A stretch of DNA of 64,000 nt from Epiperipatus broadwayi (taxonomy: Eukaryota; Onychophora; Udeonychophora; Euonychophora; Peripatidae). The position numbers were made by a program, and so were the translations under genes. This document shows, piece by piece, positions 36,911-47,789 of the stretch (its first letter is position 1; each line of letters begins with the position of its first letter). Location of the stretch: positions 3,827,230 through 3,891,229 of the forward strand of contig JAQFVV010006215.1 in assembly GCA_028023455.1 (NCBI GenBank), written 5' to 3'. The notes under the pieces were generated by a model. It was not told the DNA's origin and made no database searches. It was given only the letters and a program-made list of their open reading frames with translations.

Positions 36911-37403
36911 GTAGAAAAAAATTGTTTTAACAGCTTTTTTCGATAACTTATTTTGATATTTTTGGAGTCGCACTATATTTAAAATAAAATGAAACTGCTA
37001 ATATGTCCTTAGTTAATAAACATTTCAATTTCCAATAATGGTGATGGGCTTTTTAATTTAATGATCCACAATGATCAATAGAATACTTTAAAACCTATCT
37101 ATATGTTCATTTTTGTATTTCAATGAAAAAGGATTGCAATAATAGCTACAGCTTCTATCAGTAACATGTTTCTGAATTATTGGTACCGGAACTCATTTTT
37201 CAATTTTTTTTGGAACAATATTTGTGTTTACATAAGTTTGCATTTAATGTTGTTCATTTGGAAAGCACCTAATATATACCACCTTGAAAGAATATAATAG
37301 ATTTTTTGAAAACATTGTGAAAAATCAACACAAATAAATAATAACACATTTTATTGTGATTAAAAATAATATACAATATCCATATAGAATTTGCAGACTA
37401 GAG

Positions 37404-37766
37404 CAGGGGTCCCCAACCTTTTTGCACTTAAGAGCACATACAATAATACTGGCCAGATGGCGGGCACCATTTATTTTTCCATTGTAAATTTATAGCTGGA
37501 TATTGTTAATAATACACATAATGTACAAAAAAATATTTCAAAAATAAAATTTTAACATATAATTAACGTTTATATTTTTACGCTGTAAAAATATAGTATG
37601 CCCTACAATTTGATTACAATATAATATAATAATTTATAAGAAATTTTAAAAATTAAATTTATTTATATCAGATAAATAATTTTTTATCATGTTTGGATAG
37701 CGGCGGGCGCACGTAAAATGGTCTTCGGGCACCAAGGTGCCCATGGGCATAGGGTTGGGACCTCTG
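37404..37766. mobile_element. Non-autonomous hAT transposon (MITE)
   Basis: A 363-bp element with termini CAGGGGTCCCCAACCTTTTT and AGGGTTGGGACCTCTG, which are inverted repeats of the well-known hAT/Charlie type. It is flanked by the perfect 8-bp duplication GACTAGAG (37396-37403 and 37767-37774). Subterminal GGCGGGC words occur near both ends. There is no ORF, so it would depend on a hAT transposase in trans. Intact duplications suggest it is fairly recent. Confidence 0.92.
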
Positions 37767-37774
37767 GACTAGAG

Positions 37775-37868
37775 TAATGAAACCAAATGCTGTTGAAAAA
37801 TATTTCAGCAATCTTGTGAAGTTGTAGTGCTTAAATGTTTTTCAACAGCATTTGACTTCATTGGTCAA
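37775..37868. repeat. Hairpin repeat next to the hAT MITE
   Basis: CAAATGCTGTTGAAAAA (37784 on) pairs with TTTTTCAACAGCATTTG ending about 37853. It is followed by a third GACTAGAG (37869-37876), so this hairpin also lies between two copies of the same 8-mer. Confidence 0.7.
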
Positions 37869-38254
37869 GACTAGAGAATGCATGTAACAGATAAAATAAT
37901 GCTATATTTATTATTTATATATATATAATACAATGGAAATAATATTTATGCAGAAATTTAAGATTTTGTCTCAGCATTTATTAGATATACTGATCATTAT
38001 TTAAAAAATTTGTCAAAAAGAAATTGAATTTTTATATCTATCTTAGTATAAAGATTCTATATAATTGATACACACTCCAAGATGGGAATTATCTATAGAT
38101 ATGAAAAATCAATGTGACAATGGAAAAAAACATTATTGGAAAATGTTATTCCTAGATCTCTTTGATGATCATTTATTATGATTTTAGGGGCATAGATATA
38201 GTAGGAAAATATTAAGATTTCAGATTTTCTAGAGAAATTAAGTACTGCCTAACA

Positions 38255-38665
38255 CTATACTAGCAATTAAAAATATAATAGAAATTCATATAATACTACA
38301 ATACTAGCCAAAAACAACAAAGTTTTAAATTTTTTACAGAACCGTGATTTCATCTATTAAACAAATAGACCTTCTTAAGTGAAATTCAACTAAACATAAA
38401 TAATGGAAAATCATCAAAAAACCATATAAACCCTATATAAATGGCCAAACCAAATTAAAAATTAAATACTGCTTAGGATTGTAGTGTTATATGAATTTCT
38501 ATTTTATATTTATGTTTATATGATTATTTTCACATCATTTCAGGAAATTATCTATATCTCTTTGAAATAAAAACTATATTAAATTCTCACACCTATGCTA
38601 TTCCTGAACATTTTGTAATCATCTGCATAACACAGGTGTAAGAATTTAATATAATTTTTGAAGTA
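38255..38665. repeat. Two hairpin repeats
   Basis: First: AATATAATAGAAATTCATAT (38266 on) pairs with ATATGAATTTCTATTTTATA (38489 on). Second: AACTATATTAAATTCTCACA (38571 on) pairs with GTAAGAATTTAATATAATTT (38638 on). Non-coding. Confidence 0.65.
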
Positions 38666-39075
38666 ATCAATATATACATAAAATAATAATGAAACAATCC
38701 ATTAAAATAAAACCACAAAATTTTTAAAACTTTGTCGAAGCAGTAATGTTTATCCAAACTTTTGTTGCATAAATATTATTACTATTATTTTTGTATTGCT
38801 ACTTAAGATGGTGGAATACACCGAAGCTGGCTATAGCAAAGGATATTAATCTTCAATTTTATATAGGCATTTAAAAAAAATTTGTAGTTTTATTCTAGTG
38901 GATTGTTTTATTATACTTATATTATTTGATATAAAATAATAATGGTGTGAGAACACAATCTTAAGAAACCTCAGTGAAGCAACAATATAATAATGATAAT
39001 TTATTGTTGAGCTTCACACAAGAGATGCTGTATTTAAGAAAAGAATCAAACCAATTAATTAATACTTTAGAAAAA
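38666..39075. other. AT-rich spacer
   Basis: Contains a short hairpin near 38970-39020 (AACCTCAGTGAAGCAACAAT / TTGTTGAGCTTCACA). Nothing coding. Confidence 0.35.
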
Positions 39076-39240
39076 AACCTAATCTGCAAAGCCTTACTAT
39101 CATCAGTGAAGCCTTGGATCTAAGAGGACAGCACTAGATAGGAATTTAATGCAAACCTTCTAGCATCCATTAATTTCTATGGCTTGCACTGGATGGCACT
39201 ACTGTATGAAGAGTTTGCTATTATTTTAACAACTTGTAAA
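39076..39240 (-). repeat. Decayed family C hammerhead repeat
   Basis: Contains ATCATCAGTGAAGCCTTGGA and TTCTAGCATCCATTAATT as in other family C copies. On the minus strand CTGATGA is present, but the GAAA side is lost (TTTGCAGATT). Confidence 0.6.
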
Positions 39241-39429
39241 AGCATAGGAAATGGTGATTATGTGATATTTTGGTGTTTTTATACCAATGCTGCCAATAGG
39301 ATGATGATGGCTGTGGATTTTTAAAATCCTAAGACACCAAAATGTATAGATACTAAACTGGGGGTTTAGATTGATATGATTATATTAGTGAATTAGCTTG
39401 AGTGAAAACATTTATCTTGTGCTCATGCC

Positions 39430-39700
39430 TTTATAGTTAACTAAATAGGTAAAAGATGGGTGCTGAGAGATTGCATTAGATCATAAGATCTAGGTGCTGG
39501 TCTCTTTAATCTAAAGCTCCTCACTGATCAAAATCACAAACTAGAAACTAATCTGGTGATATTGGATCATTAGGCAGTAGACAGGAATTTTATGCACAAA
39601 CCTTCTAGTATCCATTGATTACTATGGCTTGCACTATGTGACACTACTATATGGAGAATTTATTACTGTTTTAAATTGATATTGATGTCAGTTTTCTAGA
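39430..39700 (+). repeat. Family C hammerhead repeat, opposite orientation
   Basis: CTCCTCACTGATCAAAATCA (39519 on), then GAAACTAATC and TGGTGATATTGG. The core has CTGATCA instead of CTGATGA; G12 is retained. Together with the minus-strand copy at 39076 it forms another head-to-head pair about 200 bp apart; the intervening CACCAAAATGTATAG (39340) has an inverted partner near 39270. Confidence 0.6.
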
Positions 39701-40185
39701 ACCAATCAAATATGTAGAATGAAAATGTCTATATTATTATTTATGCTCATGTGCTTTTCTCTAGCATTATAGTATGCTTCATTCACATTCAGTTACAAAA
39801 CCTGCTCAACAGGAGGCATTTTTCTGATAATGATTTTATTTTTTTATATTACTGATTTTATACTTGATGCATTTTCCATCCCATTATCTACATCATATCA
39901 ACACATGCTGAATCATGTATTTAATATTTATTGCCTAATTTTCTTTGTTATATTAACTGTTCATTAATCTTCTATCTTCTTTAAACACAATATTCACAAA
40001 ATATTCAATCTAATTATTTTTTCAGCATTAATGCTATTATTAAAATAGACTTGGTTATTTTTGATCATGGCTGACTGTTTGTTTCAATAAATAAGTTGAA
40101 ATTGTTTTTGTTTTAAAGATTAAAATTATAGACATATTGTAAAATAATCTCAATTTGAACTTGAAAAAATAAACTATTTACTTAC

Positions 40186-40308
40186 AAGCACCGTTCGTAC
40201 TGGATAAACTGATCAAAAGGTGTAAAATGAATTATGACCCTCATCTCACCCAATATATTGGCTTTAAAATAAGGAGTAAGTAGTGTTTCATTGGTCGGGC
40301 ATGAAGTC
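40186..40308 (-). CDS. Spatzle-like gene, exon with first half of cystine knot
   Basis: A 123-nt exon with an acceptor (TTAATTAG) and a strong donor (GTAAGTAAATA). It carries 1 + 40 codons + 2 nt and joins the exon at 51371 through GA+G (Glu) and the terminal exon through TT+A (Leu). The peptide starts TSCPTNETLLTPYFKANILG and ends FDQFIQYERC. The CP, then a Pro/Lys/Asn-Gly stretch, a beta-rich region, and Q-x-I-x-x-E-x-C match the pattern I know from the first half of the Spatzle cystine-knot domain. It supplies two of the eight cysteines. The intron to the terminal exon is about 17 kb and is filled with LTR elements, MITEs and hairpins. Confidence 0.72.
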
Positions 40309-40789
40309 CTAATTAACACAACAATAATAATAGATACATTATTTTCTGTTTACTAAAACAACTCAGAATTGTTTTAAATTTCATATCACAGTTTGTTCTA
40401 TTATAGGATAGTTCTCCCATAGAACAATTGCTCTATGAAGTTATTATAATTAACAAGTGTCAAACATTCGGCAGTCACAACTTTGATATCACTCATTTCA
40501 GATAAATGTATTAATAATTAAATATGTAGGCAAAACTATACATACTATTTCAGTAGAAAATTCTATCTATATTATAACATTATAAAATCATTTTACAATA
40601 TCAAGATAATAATGGATTAATTATTAAAGTAAAAGAATTCAATGACAGTTTTTCTTATTATTTGCTATAATATAAAGTTCAAGCTAAGTGTGCATTTTTT
40701 AAAAAATAAAAGCTGACAACAATCAGCTAAAAAAAATCCTTAATTAAATTCCAACTTTTAATAAAACTAAATAAAGAATGTGCAATAAC

Positions 40790-41000
40790 TCTAACAAGCT
40801 TTATCTATAAATGCCTCAAAAGAAGATACTTAAAAATCTCTATCTCTATCAAGAAACTATCCCTATCCTGACCAGTTTCATGCTATTGGCAATTCTCACT
40901 GAGGTGCTAGGATATTTCAGACTCTTCACTGAGGATTTTCAATGGCATGAAACCAGCCTGAGGATAGGGATAATTTCTAGATAGAGATCTATTGCATACT
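40790..41000. repeat. Hammerhead repeat family D, palindrome
   Basis: Arms 40834-40905 and 40925-40995 pair (ATCCCTATCCTGACCAGTTT / AAACCAGCCTGAGGATAGGG). Plus arm 40923-40964: TCTTCA, CTGAGGA, a stem II region ending AATGGCAT, GAAA, ACCAGC, C, TGAGGA. Stem I pairs fully and G12 is kept, but U16.1 is C and stem II is damaged. The minus arm keeps GAAACTGGTC but has lost CTGANGA. Confidence 0.6.
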
Positions 41001-41399
41001 CTTTATTTATTTTTATAATAAGTTTATTAAATTAAATCACATGATGTATGATTTATTTTTAGCTACTATTCCAACCTTCAATGTTCTGATAAGGGATAAT
41101 TCTAATTATATAGCTTCTCTCTGATAATAAGACCAAGTCTTATATTAATTTTTGTTTCAAAAGACACCCTAGGACTTATTTTCAGGGGATGTATTATTTT
41201 TTCATGTCCAAAAATCTATATTTATTCAGATACTAACACATACATTTATTCAAAATCTCAAATCAACCTCCTAAACATGTTTTTTCAGTAATGCTCTTTG
41301 TGGATGTTTGAATTTTCAGCTAGCAATATGCACTGGGATATTTACATTTATTTAATTAAGTACAAAAACTTATCTGGGGGCAAAATATTATTCCATTTA

Positions 41400-44300
41400 T
41401 CATCATCAACCATTATCAATCCACTGCAGGATGAAGGTCTCTCCAAGTTTAATCCATCTTCTCCGATCTTTAGCTTCTCTTCTCCACAACACCCCTGCAC
41501 ATTTTCTTATTTCATCCATCCATCTCACATGTGGTCTCTTTCTGGGTCTTTTACAATTTCTTGGAATCCAGTTTAAAATTTCAATTGTCCATCTATTATC
41601 ATCTCTTCTAGCAATATGTCCAGCCCAACTCCATTTCAATCTTTTAATTTTTTCAATAAGGTCAGTAACACTTGTTTGTTGTCTTGCCCATACATTGCGT
41701 TTTCGATCTCTTCTTGTTACTCCCAACATACATCTCTCCATACTCCTTTGAGTGGTCTGAAGTCTCTGTATTGCTCTTCTATTAAGTGTCCAAGTCTCAG
41801 ATCCATAAGTAAGAACTGGTAAAACACATTTGTTAAAAACCATCCTTTTCAAACACATAGGCATATTTCTTTTTAGTATCAAGTTATTTCTACCAAAAGC
41901 ACTCCAACCAAGTTTAATTCTATGATTAATTTCCTCCATTATGTTTCCATCTGTATTAATAATCTGACCAAGGTATTTGTAACTGTTAACTTCTTCTAAT
42001 TCTTCATAATCAATCTTTATTTTCATATTTTGAGCAAATCGATTAAACATTACTTTCGTCTTTTTAACATTTATCTTTAGTCCTACTTTTCTACTTTCAT
42101 CTGCTAACTCCTGCAACATTTCCTGCAGCTCTGAAGCATTATTTGCAAAAACAACTACATCATCTGCGAAATCTAAATGACTTAAATACTCTCCATTTAC
42201 TTTCACTCCTTTAGTTTCCCATTTTAATCCACAAAATACTTCTTGCAGCACTGCTATAAAGAGTTTTGGAGATATGGAGTCACCTTGTCTTACACCTTTC
42301 TCAATGTTGATTTTTCCAGTATCATTATGTAATCTAATTGTTGCTGTTGCATTTTTATAAATATTCTTTAAAATATGACAATATCCTGGATCTATACCTT
42401 GATGATCCAATGCTTTAATCACTGAAGAAATGTGTATAGAATCAAATGCCTTTTCATAATTTACAAATCCAAAACATAATGACAACTCATATTCATTTGT
42501 CCTTTCTATGACTTCTCTCAATACCTGGATATGATCTATTGTACTAAAACCACTTTTAAATCCAGCTTGTTCTCTTGGTTGGTGGAAATCCAAAGTTCTC
42601 TGTAGACGAGTTGTAATTATCTTGGTAAAATTTTTATATAAAACTGATAAAAGGCTGATAGGTCTGTAATTTCTAATATCTTCTTTATCACCTTTTTTAA
42701 ATATTAATATTATTACTGCATTCTTCCAATCTTCCGGTACATCTTTATCATTTAGACATTTGGTATATAACTTTGCTAAAATTGTTTCTATTTCTTCACC
42801 TGCTTCTTTTAATATATAAATTATAATTCCATCATTTCCTGGAGCCTTTCCTTTCTTCATACACTTAATTGCATGTCTCACTTCTTCATTTAAAATTCTG
42901 GGCAATTCGGAAGATGTAATAGATATAGGAGGTACTTGTTCTTTATTACTATATAATTCTTGATAAAAATCTTCTACCAATTTCATGATGTCATCTCTCT
43001 TTTTAGTAATAATTCCATCTTTTTTTCTTATTGCAGATATAAATTTCCTACCAATACCAAAATGTTGTTTAACATTTTTGAGACTTTTATTTTCTTCTGC
43101 AGCTTTCCTTGCTATTTCACAGTTATACTTTCTTATATCATTTTCAACTCTTTTCCGTACCATTTTACAAAATTCGAGATATTCAATTCTTTTTAATACA
43201 TCATTTTTGTATATCTTCATATTCCTTTTTTTCTTCATAAATTCTCTAGTATCAGTAGAAATTTTATTAGTCAATTGCTGCTTTTTTCTACCAGCTATGT
43301 TTGTTGCAGTTTTTAAAAGTGTATCAGTTATTTTCATATTAATTTCATTCAAATCTGAATCATGTTCAAAATCTCCTAACACTTGAAACCTATTTGTAAG
43401 TTCTAATTTAAATTCATTAGAATGTTTCTGAAGATTAGGAATATCAACTGTAAATATTGTTTTTCTTAATAATTTTTGTCTCTCTAGTTTTACATTAACA
43501 CGTAACTTACACCTTACTAATCGATGATCACTTCCTGTGTTAAATTTATTAAGAACATTACAATCTTGAAATATGTATTTTCTGTTAGTCAAAATATAAT
43601 CCAATTCTGCTGTACCTTCATTTGGATGCTTCCATGTCCATTTCCTTTTAACATTTTTCTCAAAAAATGAATTCATAATATAAAGTTTTTCTTTTTCTGC
43701 AAACTCCACAATTTTATGTCCTCTCTCATTTCTATTACCATAACCAAAATTACCTACAGCAATTTCATCTTTCATTTGTCTACCAATTCTAGCATTAAAG
43801 TCTCCCATAACAATTTTAAAATGTTGTTTACTCTGATCAAAAGCCTTTTGTACATCCATATAAAAATCTTCTACTACTTCATCACTATGAGAACTTGTTG
43901 GGGCATAAACCTGAATTATCTGCATTTGGTATCTGCTATTAAGTTGTATAACTAATCTTGCCACTCTGTCCGATACACCATCAATCTCCACAATATTGTT
44001 CTTCCACTTTTCATTTATAATGAATCCTACTCCACTTGTATTTCCAATATGTGTGCCTTTATAATAGAGTATATGTCCACTTTTTAAATCAATTGTTTCT
44101 TCTCCTTTTCTTCTAACTTCACAAAGTCCAATAATGTCCCATTTAATATAAGACAGTTCTTCTTCTAATTCTTGCAATCTTCCTTCACTTGAAAGTGATC
44201 TGCAGTTGTAAGTACCTAAATAAAAAGTCATCATCAAATGGCAGCCTGGGTCCGCAATCAGGGAATTCTTAGCACCCTCCGCCTTCGGCCACCAACCGCT

Positions 44301-44700
44301 GCCTTGGTTGGTGACTTTACAGCCTCCTGGGAATAAGGGCCATGCTTTATTTTTGTCTGTCATAATTGTATATATGTATTGGAAAAATATTTATCATTTA
44401 CACAAACATTCATTCTGCCTTATCAGGCACTGAGAAGAAAGACCATGGTGTTTCTTGATCTTAAACTCAGAGGTAAAAGGCCAATAAACTCACCACGCTG
44501 GCAAATGCGTGTTGGTGAGCAGCCCATCCATGTTCGTATACTATATGAATAATCACATAGTAATAACAGCTGCAACGACAAGAACGTATGGAGTGGACAT
44601 TAGGAATTTGCCCTTCTCGGTTCCTTTAAGGCCTCCAAGAGAAATCAAAGGGTCTCCTTTCAGTTAATAGCAAACTCCTTTCTGCAGCCATTTATATCTA
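41400..44700 (-). mobile_element. Nearly full-length RTE-clade LINE
   Basis: A minus-strand element: a 5' untranslated region of about 330 bp (44364-44700, G+C-richer, with GGGCTGCTCACCAACACGCA), one long ORF, and a very short 3' tail. The tail right after the stop reads TTGATAATGGTTGATGATGA, the TGATGA-type microsatellite end typical of RTE. Two dead copies of the same family lie at 7110-7935 and about 52190-52800. Confidence 0.85.
41406..44363 (-). CDS. RTE endonuclease-reverse transcriptase, catalytic Asp changed to Asn
   Basis: An uninterrupted 985-codon ORF encoding the single protein of an RTE retrotransposon, which nicks target DNA and primes reverse transcription of its own RNA. APE endonuclease, residues about 47-290: TYNCRS (N53), CEVRR (E82), QVYAPTS (Y153), GDFNAR (D188, N190), ELDYIL (D255) and GSDHRL (D279, H280) are all present. 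Reverse transcriptase, about 490-800: KAPGNDGI, NYRPISL, REQAGF, VRQGDSISPKLF and FADD (D734, D735). Motif A, normally FVDYEKAFD, reads FVNYEKAFD: residue 635 (codon 42459-42461) is AAT instead of GAT, removing a catalytic metal ligand. The C-terminal region (GHIARRDDNRW, about 915-925) is typical of the clade. An intact frame suggests a young copy, but the enzyme should be dead for polymerisation. Plus-strand frames here are shadows. The ATG used is the first in frame; the true start could be at M44. Confidence 0.92.
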   Translation of the reverse strand: MTDKNKAWPLFPGGCKVTNQGSGWWPKAEGAKNSLIADPGCHLMMTFYLGTYNCRSLSSEGRLQELEEELSYIKWDIIGLCEVRRKGEETIDLKSGHILYYKGTHIGNTSGVGFIINEKWKNNIVEIDGVSDRVARLVIQLNSRYQMQIIQVYAPTSSHSDEVVEDFYMDVQKAFDQSKQHFKIVMGDFNARIGRQMKDEIAVGNFGYGNRNERGHKIVEFAEKEKLYIMNSFFEKNVKRKWTWKHPNEGTAELDYILTNRKYIFQDCNVLNKFNTGSDHRLVRCKLRVNVKLERQKLLRKTIFTVDIPNLQKHSNEFKLELTNRFQVLGDFEHDSDLNEINMKITDTLLKTATNIAGRKKQQLTNKISTDTREFMKKKRNMKIYKNDVLKRIEYLEFCKMVRKRVENDIRKYNCEIARKAAEENKSLKNVKQHFGIGRKFISAIRKKDGIITKKRDDIMKLVEDFYQELYSNKEQVPPISITSSELPRILNEEVRHAIKCMKKGKAPGNDGIIIYILKEAGEEIETILAKLYTKCLNDKDVPEDWKNAVIILIFKKGDKEDIRNYRPISLLSVLYKNFTKIITTRLQRTLDFHQPREQAGFKSGFSTIDHIQVLREVIERTNEYELSLCFGFVNYEKAFDSIHISSVIKALDHQGIDPGYCHILKNIYKNATATIRLHNDTGKINIEKGVRQGDSISPKLFIAVLQEVFCGLKWETKGVKVNGEYLSHLDFADDVVVFANNASELQEMLQELADESRKVGLKINVKKTKVMFNRFAQNMKIKIDYEELEEVNSYKYLGQIINTDGNIMEEINHRIKLGWSAFGRNNLILKRNMPMCLKRMVFNKCVLPVLTYGSETWTLNRRAIQRLQTTQRSMERCMLGVTRRDRKRNVWARQQTSVTDLIEKIKRLKWSWAGHIARRDDNRWTIEILNWIPRNCKRPRKRPHVRWMDEIRKCAGVLWRREAKDRRRWIKLGETFILQWIDNG

Positions 44701-45440
44701 CCATTAAATCAAGTATTAATTGAAGACTTATGAGATAGGAGTGATAAACAAAAAAGTTCCTTAAAAAATGATGATTATTCATACAAAAGCAATGAAAAAA
44801 CGCAAATAAAAATTCAGAAAACTTTCACCGCATTAAGTACTACTGTTACAATACAGAGCATATTGAATTATTAAGATTCATATAAGACACAACCACATCC
44901 ATCTGCTATCAAGGTGCATATTATAAATACTTTTTCAAATTACTCCTAATAGCCCCGATTGAGTATTCTTTTTAATACTTTTCTTTAGAAAAAATATTGA
45001 TTTAACTTAAACTAAACTTCAATTTTTAAACATACTTCCACTAACTTAAAAAACAAAATCGATTTCTCTTTTATCTTGAATAAAAGCTATGAGATCAAAC
45101 TCTAAAATAAAGTTGAGCATTCTTATAAATCAAAGTATTAAATATATTGAAATTGTGGTAGGTAAAATTTTAAAAGGTTATTAAATCATACATAAATTCA
45201 ATAAATTAATTATCTTAAGTCCAAGATTTGGGTGAGAGGAAATTGTTTTTCTATGCACATAGAATTACGTTTGCTGAAAATGTTCAGCAGGAAAATACAT
45301 AAATACCACTATAATTTATATTATTATTTATTTAAAGCATTAATGTTTATTATTATCATTTATTTATACACCCATTACTTTATAATTCAATACATATATT
45401 GTGTGCTTCAATATATAAAAATATATCCGTTCATTTGGCT
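44701..45440. other. AT-rich DNA between RTE and MITE end
   Basis: May include MITE interior or the RTE 5' extremity. The 82-codon plus frame (45232-45480) is low-complexity and overlaps the MITE end; not a gene. Confidence 0.3.
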
Positions 45441-45552
45441 GACGATCTTAATTGGGGCTTATATTTGGAGTAGGACTTAAATTACAAGCACCCGGAAAAG
45501 TCATGCTAGGATTATTTTCTGGTTAGGTCTTATTTTTGGGGAAACATTGTAG

Positions 45553-47215
45553 TAATTATTAAGTTTTGATATTATCATGGATATTTCCTGTTAAAGATTT
45601 TTAAAAAATCTGTTATAAATATATCGATGTCAAAAATTCTCTCACTATATAAATATATCATCTTATATAATTAAATTCATGTAATATTGTTTGACATATT
45701 GTTATGATATAGTCAATTTTTTTGTGATTATTCAATTTATATATGAGGATTTTGATTTGTTTTAATTATTTATATTATTATTGTTTGTTTTAATTCCATT
45801 ACTGGACACTGGATGGCTTTATGTCAGGTGATTCATTAACGTTAAATAGATTAGTAACATTTGAAAAGGGCACCAAAGCAGGTGCTGAAAAAAACTTTTT
45901 ATATATAAAATGATTATTTGGTTATATAGCTGTTGTAACGAATTACTATTATTTTCTGATTATTATTTTGGGAAGAGCAGCATAAGAATTTTTATTCCTT
46001 TCCAATTTTAATATAATCAATGATAAGATGTTTATGAAACCCTTATCAATTAAAGAATTTGGACATCTTCTGCCAAAGGTTTCTGTTATGCAGATTTAAA
46101 ATATTTATATTTAGAAATAAAATGTTATATAAATTTCAAAGTGGTTAATTATCCAACATTGATATATGTGTTTCTGAATTATGAAACACAGAATATAAAA
46201 TGAAAAATATTTTAAATATATTATGTAAATTTATATATAAATAAAGAAAAATATTGGGAAAAATCGATTTCATTATTGTATATAAATAATAAAGTATATA
46301 TTATGATTACATCAGTTGTTTCTTAACTTAATTTACATCAAATATTAGTTTGATTATCAATGAAAAAGTTACCATTGATGAAATCAACAAATGGAATGTT
46401 CTACAGAAAATAGTGTGCAAATATGGGTCAAGTTATATTAAAGAGTCAAATGTGTGCTAAAAAAGAGAATTCATGAACATGCACTATTATATAAAAAATT
46501 ATATTATTCTGTGCATAGATTTAAATCTGTGACTGTAGAATATTCAATTATTTGTAATAGAAATATGTTATAACAATGTTTTCTTGTATGCAGTAAATGA
46601 TATAAGAAAAATCAGTGAGCATATTTTATAAACACGATAAACAGTTTATTAAATAAACAAAAAACTATAGAAAGTAATAATCCTTTTCTCACAATTCTTG
46701 CAGATTGAACACAACTGTTTAACTGTGGTGTTTGTTAGGAAAGGATGATTACTTTGTGTAATATGTTACAATCTAAAACACAGTGCTTCTAAAATTTATC
46801 AAGTATTAAATAAGCAACACAATTGTGAAAACATATACAAATTGTGGAAAGATAATCATTCACATTAAAATATTAATATTGATGCCCAATCACATTAGAA
46901 TATTTATATTGTGTTCTTTTAATGAGATTTTGATTTTTAAATTTTAACCAAGAATTCTATTAGTTGGCAATCATCCCATAGCTATAATTTTTACTTATTT
47001 ATTTAAATATTGATGCATTAAAATAAGTTTTTTTATTTACTTCATATATATATATATTCCACCTTTATTGTTAAAAGGAAGTTGCCTTGACTACAGTTTG
47101 AAATTGTTGATTGCTATCGATATTGTCTAAGTATTGAGTGGTTTTTAATGATATATATATAAATATTATTATTCAATGTCTGTATTTTTAAAGCAATATA
47201 CATAATTATATAACA
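45553..47215. other. AT-rich DNA without recognised feature
   Basis: Scanned on both strands; only simple AT runs and short inverted words. Confidence 0.4.
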
Positions 47216-47745
47216 ATATTTGTAAATACAGTAACTAAATAATTAAAAATTTTATCCACTTAGGAGCACTTTCGATTATCTCAGTAATCTGTGTCAACTA
47301 AAGCCTTGAAATGCTAACTTTCCCACAATTCCATGATCTTAACATTTGCTGCTTGCCTGTTAATTAAATCATGTTTATATTTATATATTAGCATAGCTTC
47401 CTTTATTTTTCTTTTATTGTTATTTTTTTCAATTTGCAATATTTTTACTCTGTTAAAATTGAAGTCAAAACCATAAATACACGATTTATTATGGTCGTAA
47501 AAAACAGATCCTGAAATATTATCCGCTATGCAATTGAAAAAAATAACAATAAAAGAAAAATAAAGGAAGCTATGCATTTAATATATAAATATAAACATGA
47601 CTTAATTAACAGGCAAGCAGCAAATGTTAAGATCATGGAATTGTGGGAAAGTTAGCATTTCAAGGCTTTAGTTGACACAGATTACTGAGATAATCGAAAG
47701 CACTTCTAAATTTTTAATTATTTAGTTACTGTATTTATAAATATT
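47216..47745. repeat. Long palindrome built from two Penelope-like 3' ends
   Basis: Arms of about 210 bp (47225-47440 and 47530-47735) are near-identical inverted copies: TTATCTCAGTAATCTGTGTC and GACACAGATTACTGAGATAA are partners. A central spacer of about 90 bp itself contains CCATAAATACACGATTTATT-type pairing. Both arms encode the same peptide end, so this is a head-to-head pair of element fragments. Confidence 0.85.
47314..47577 (-). pseudogene. Penelope-like GIY-YIG C-terminal fragment (left arm)
   Basis: The minus frame contains FDFNFNRVKILQIEKNNNKR, then KIKEAMLIYKYKHDLINRQ and the end ELWES. The pattern (hydrophobic)-x-VKIL-x-x-E-x-x-x-x-KR-x-IKEA-x-x-I is the C-terminal part of the GIY-YIG endonuclease domain of Penelope-like retroelements. 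The first 30 codons come from the opposite arm read backwards and are not real. The right arm (47530-47655, plus strand) encodes the same peptide with one extra residue (EAMHLIYK). No reverse transcriptase nearby. Confidence 0.6.
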
Positions 47746-47789
47746 CGGTTATATAATTACACACCCACACACACACATATATATATATT

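Larger units (their letters stand above)
41109..45552 (+). mobile_element. Mariner-type MITE split by an RTE insertion
   Basis: The left piece (41109-about 41395) starts TATAGCTTCTCTCTGATAAT and continues GTCTTATATTAATTTTTG and GGACTTATTTTCAGGGGATG. The right piece (about 45445-45552) has GGGCTTATATTTGGAGTAGG and ends GGTCTTATTTTTGGGGAAAC. The ends are inverted repeats of the TTTCCCCGAAAATAAGAC type known from a widely dispersed non-autonomous mariner family. The RTE LINE and about 750 bp of unassigned AT-rich DNA lie between. From memory of the family, not an alignment. Confidence 0.45.

Noticed and set aside
41431-43955. Plus-strand open frames across the RTE
   Set aside because: They are antisense shadows of the 985-codon minus ORF.
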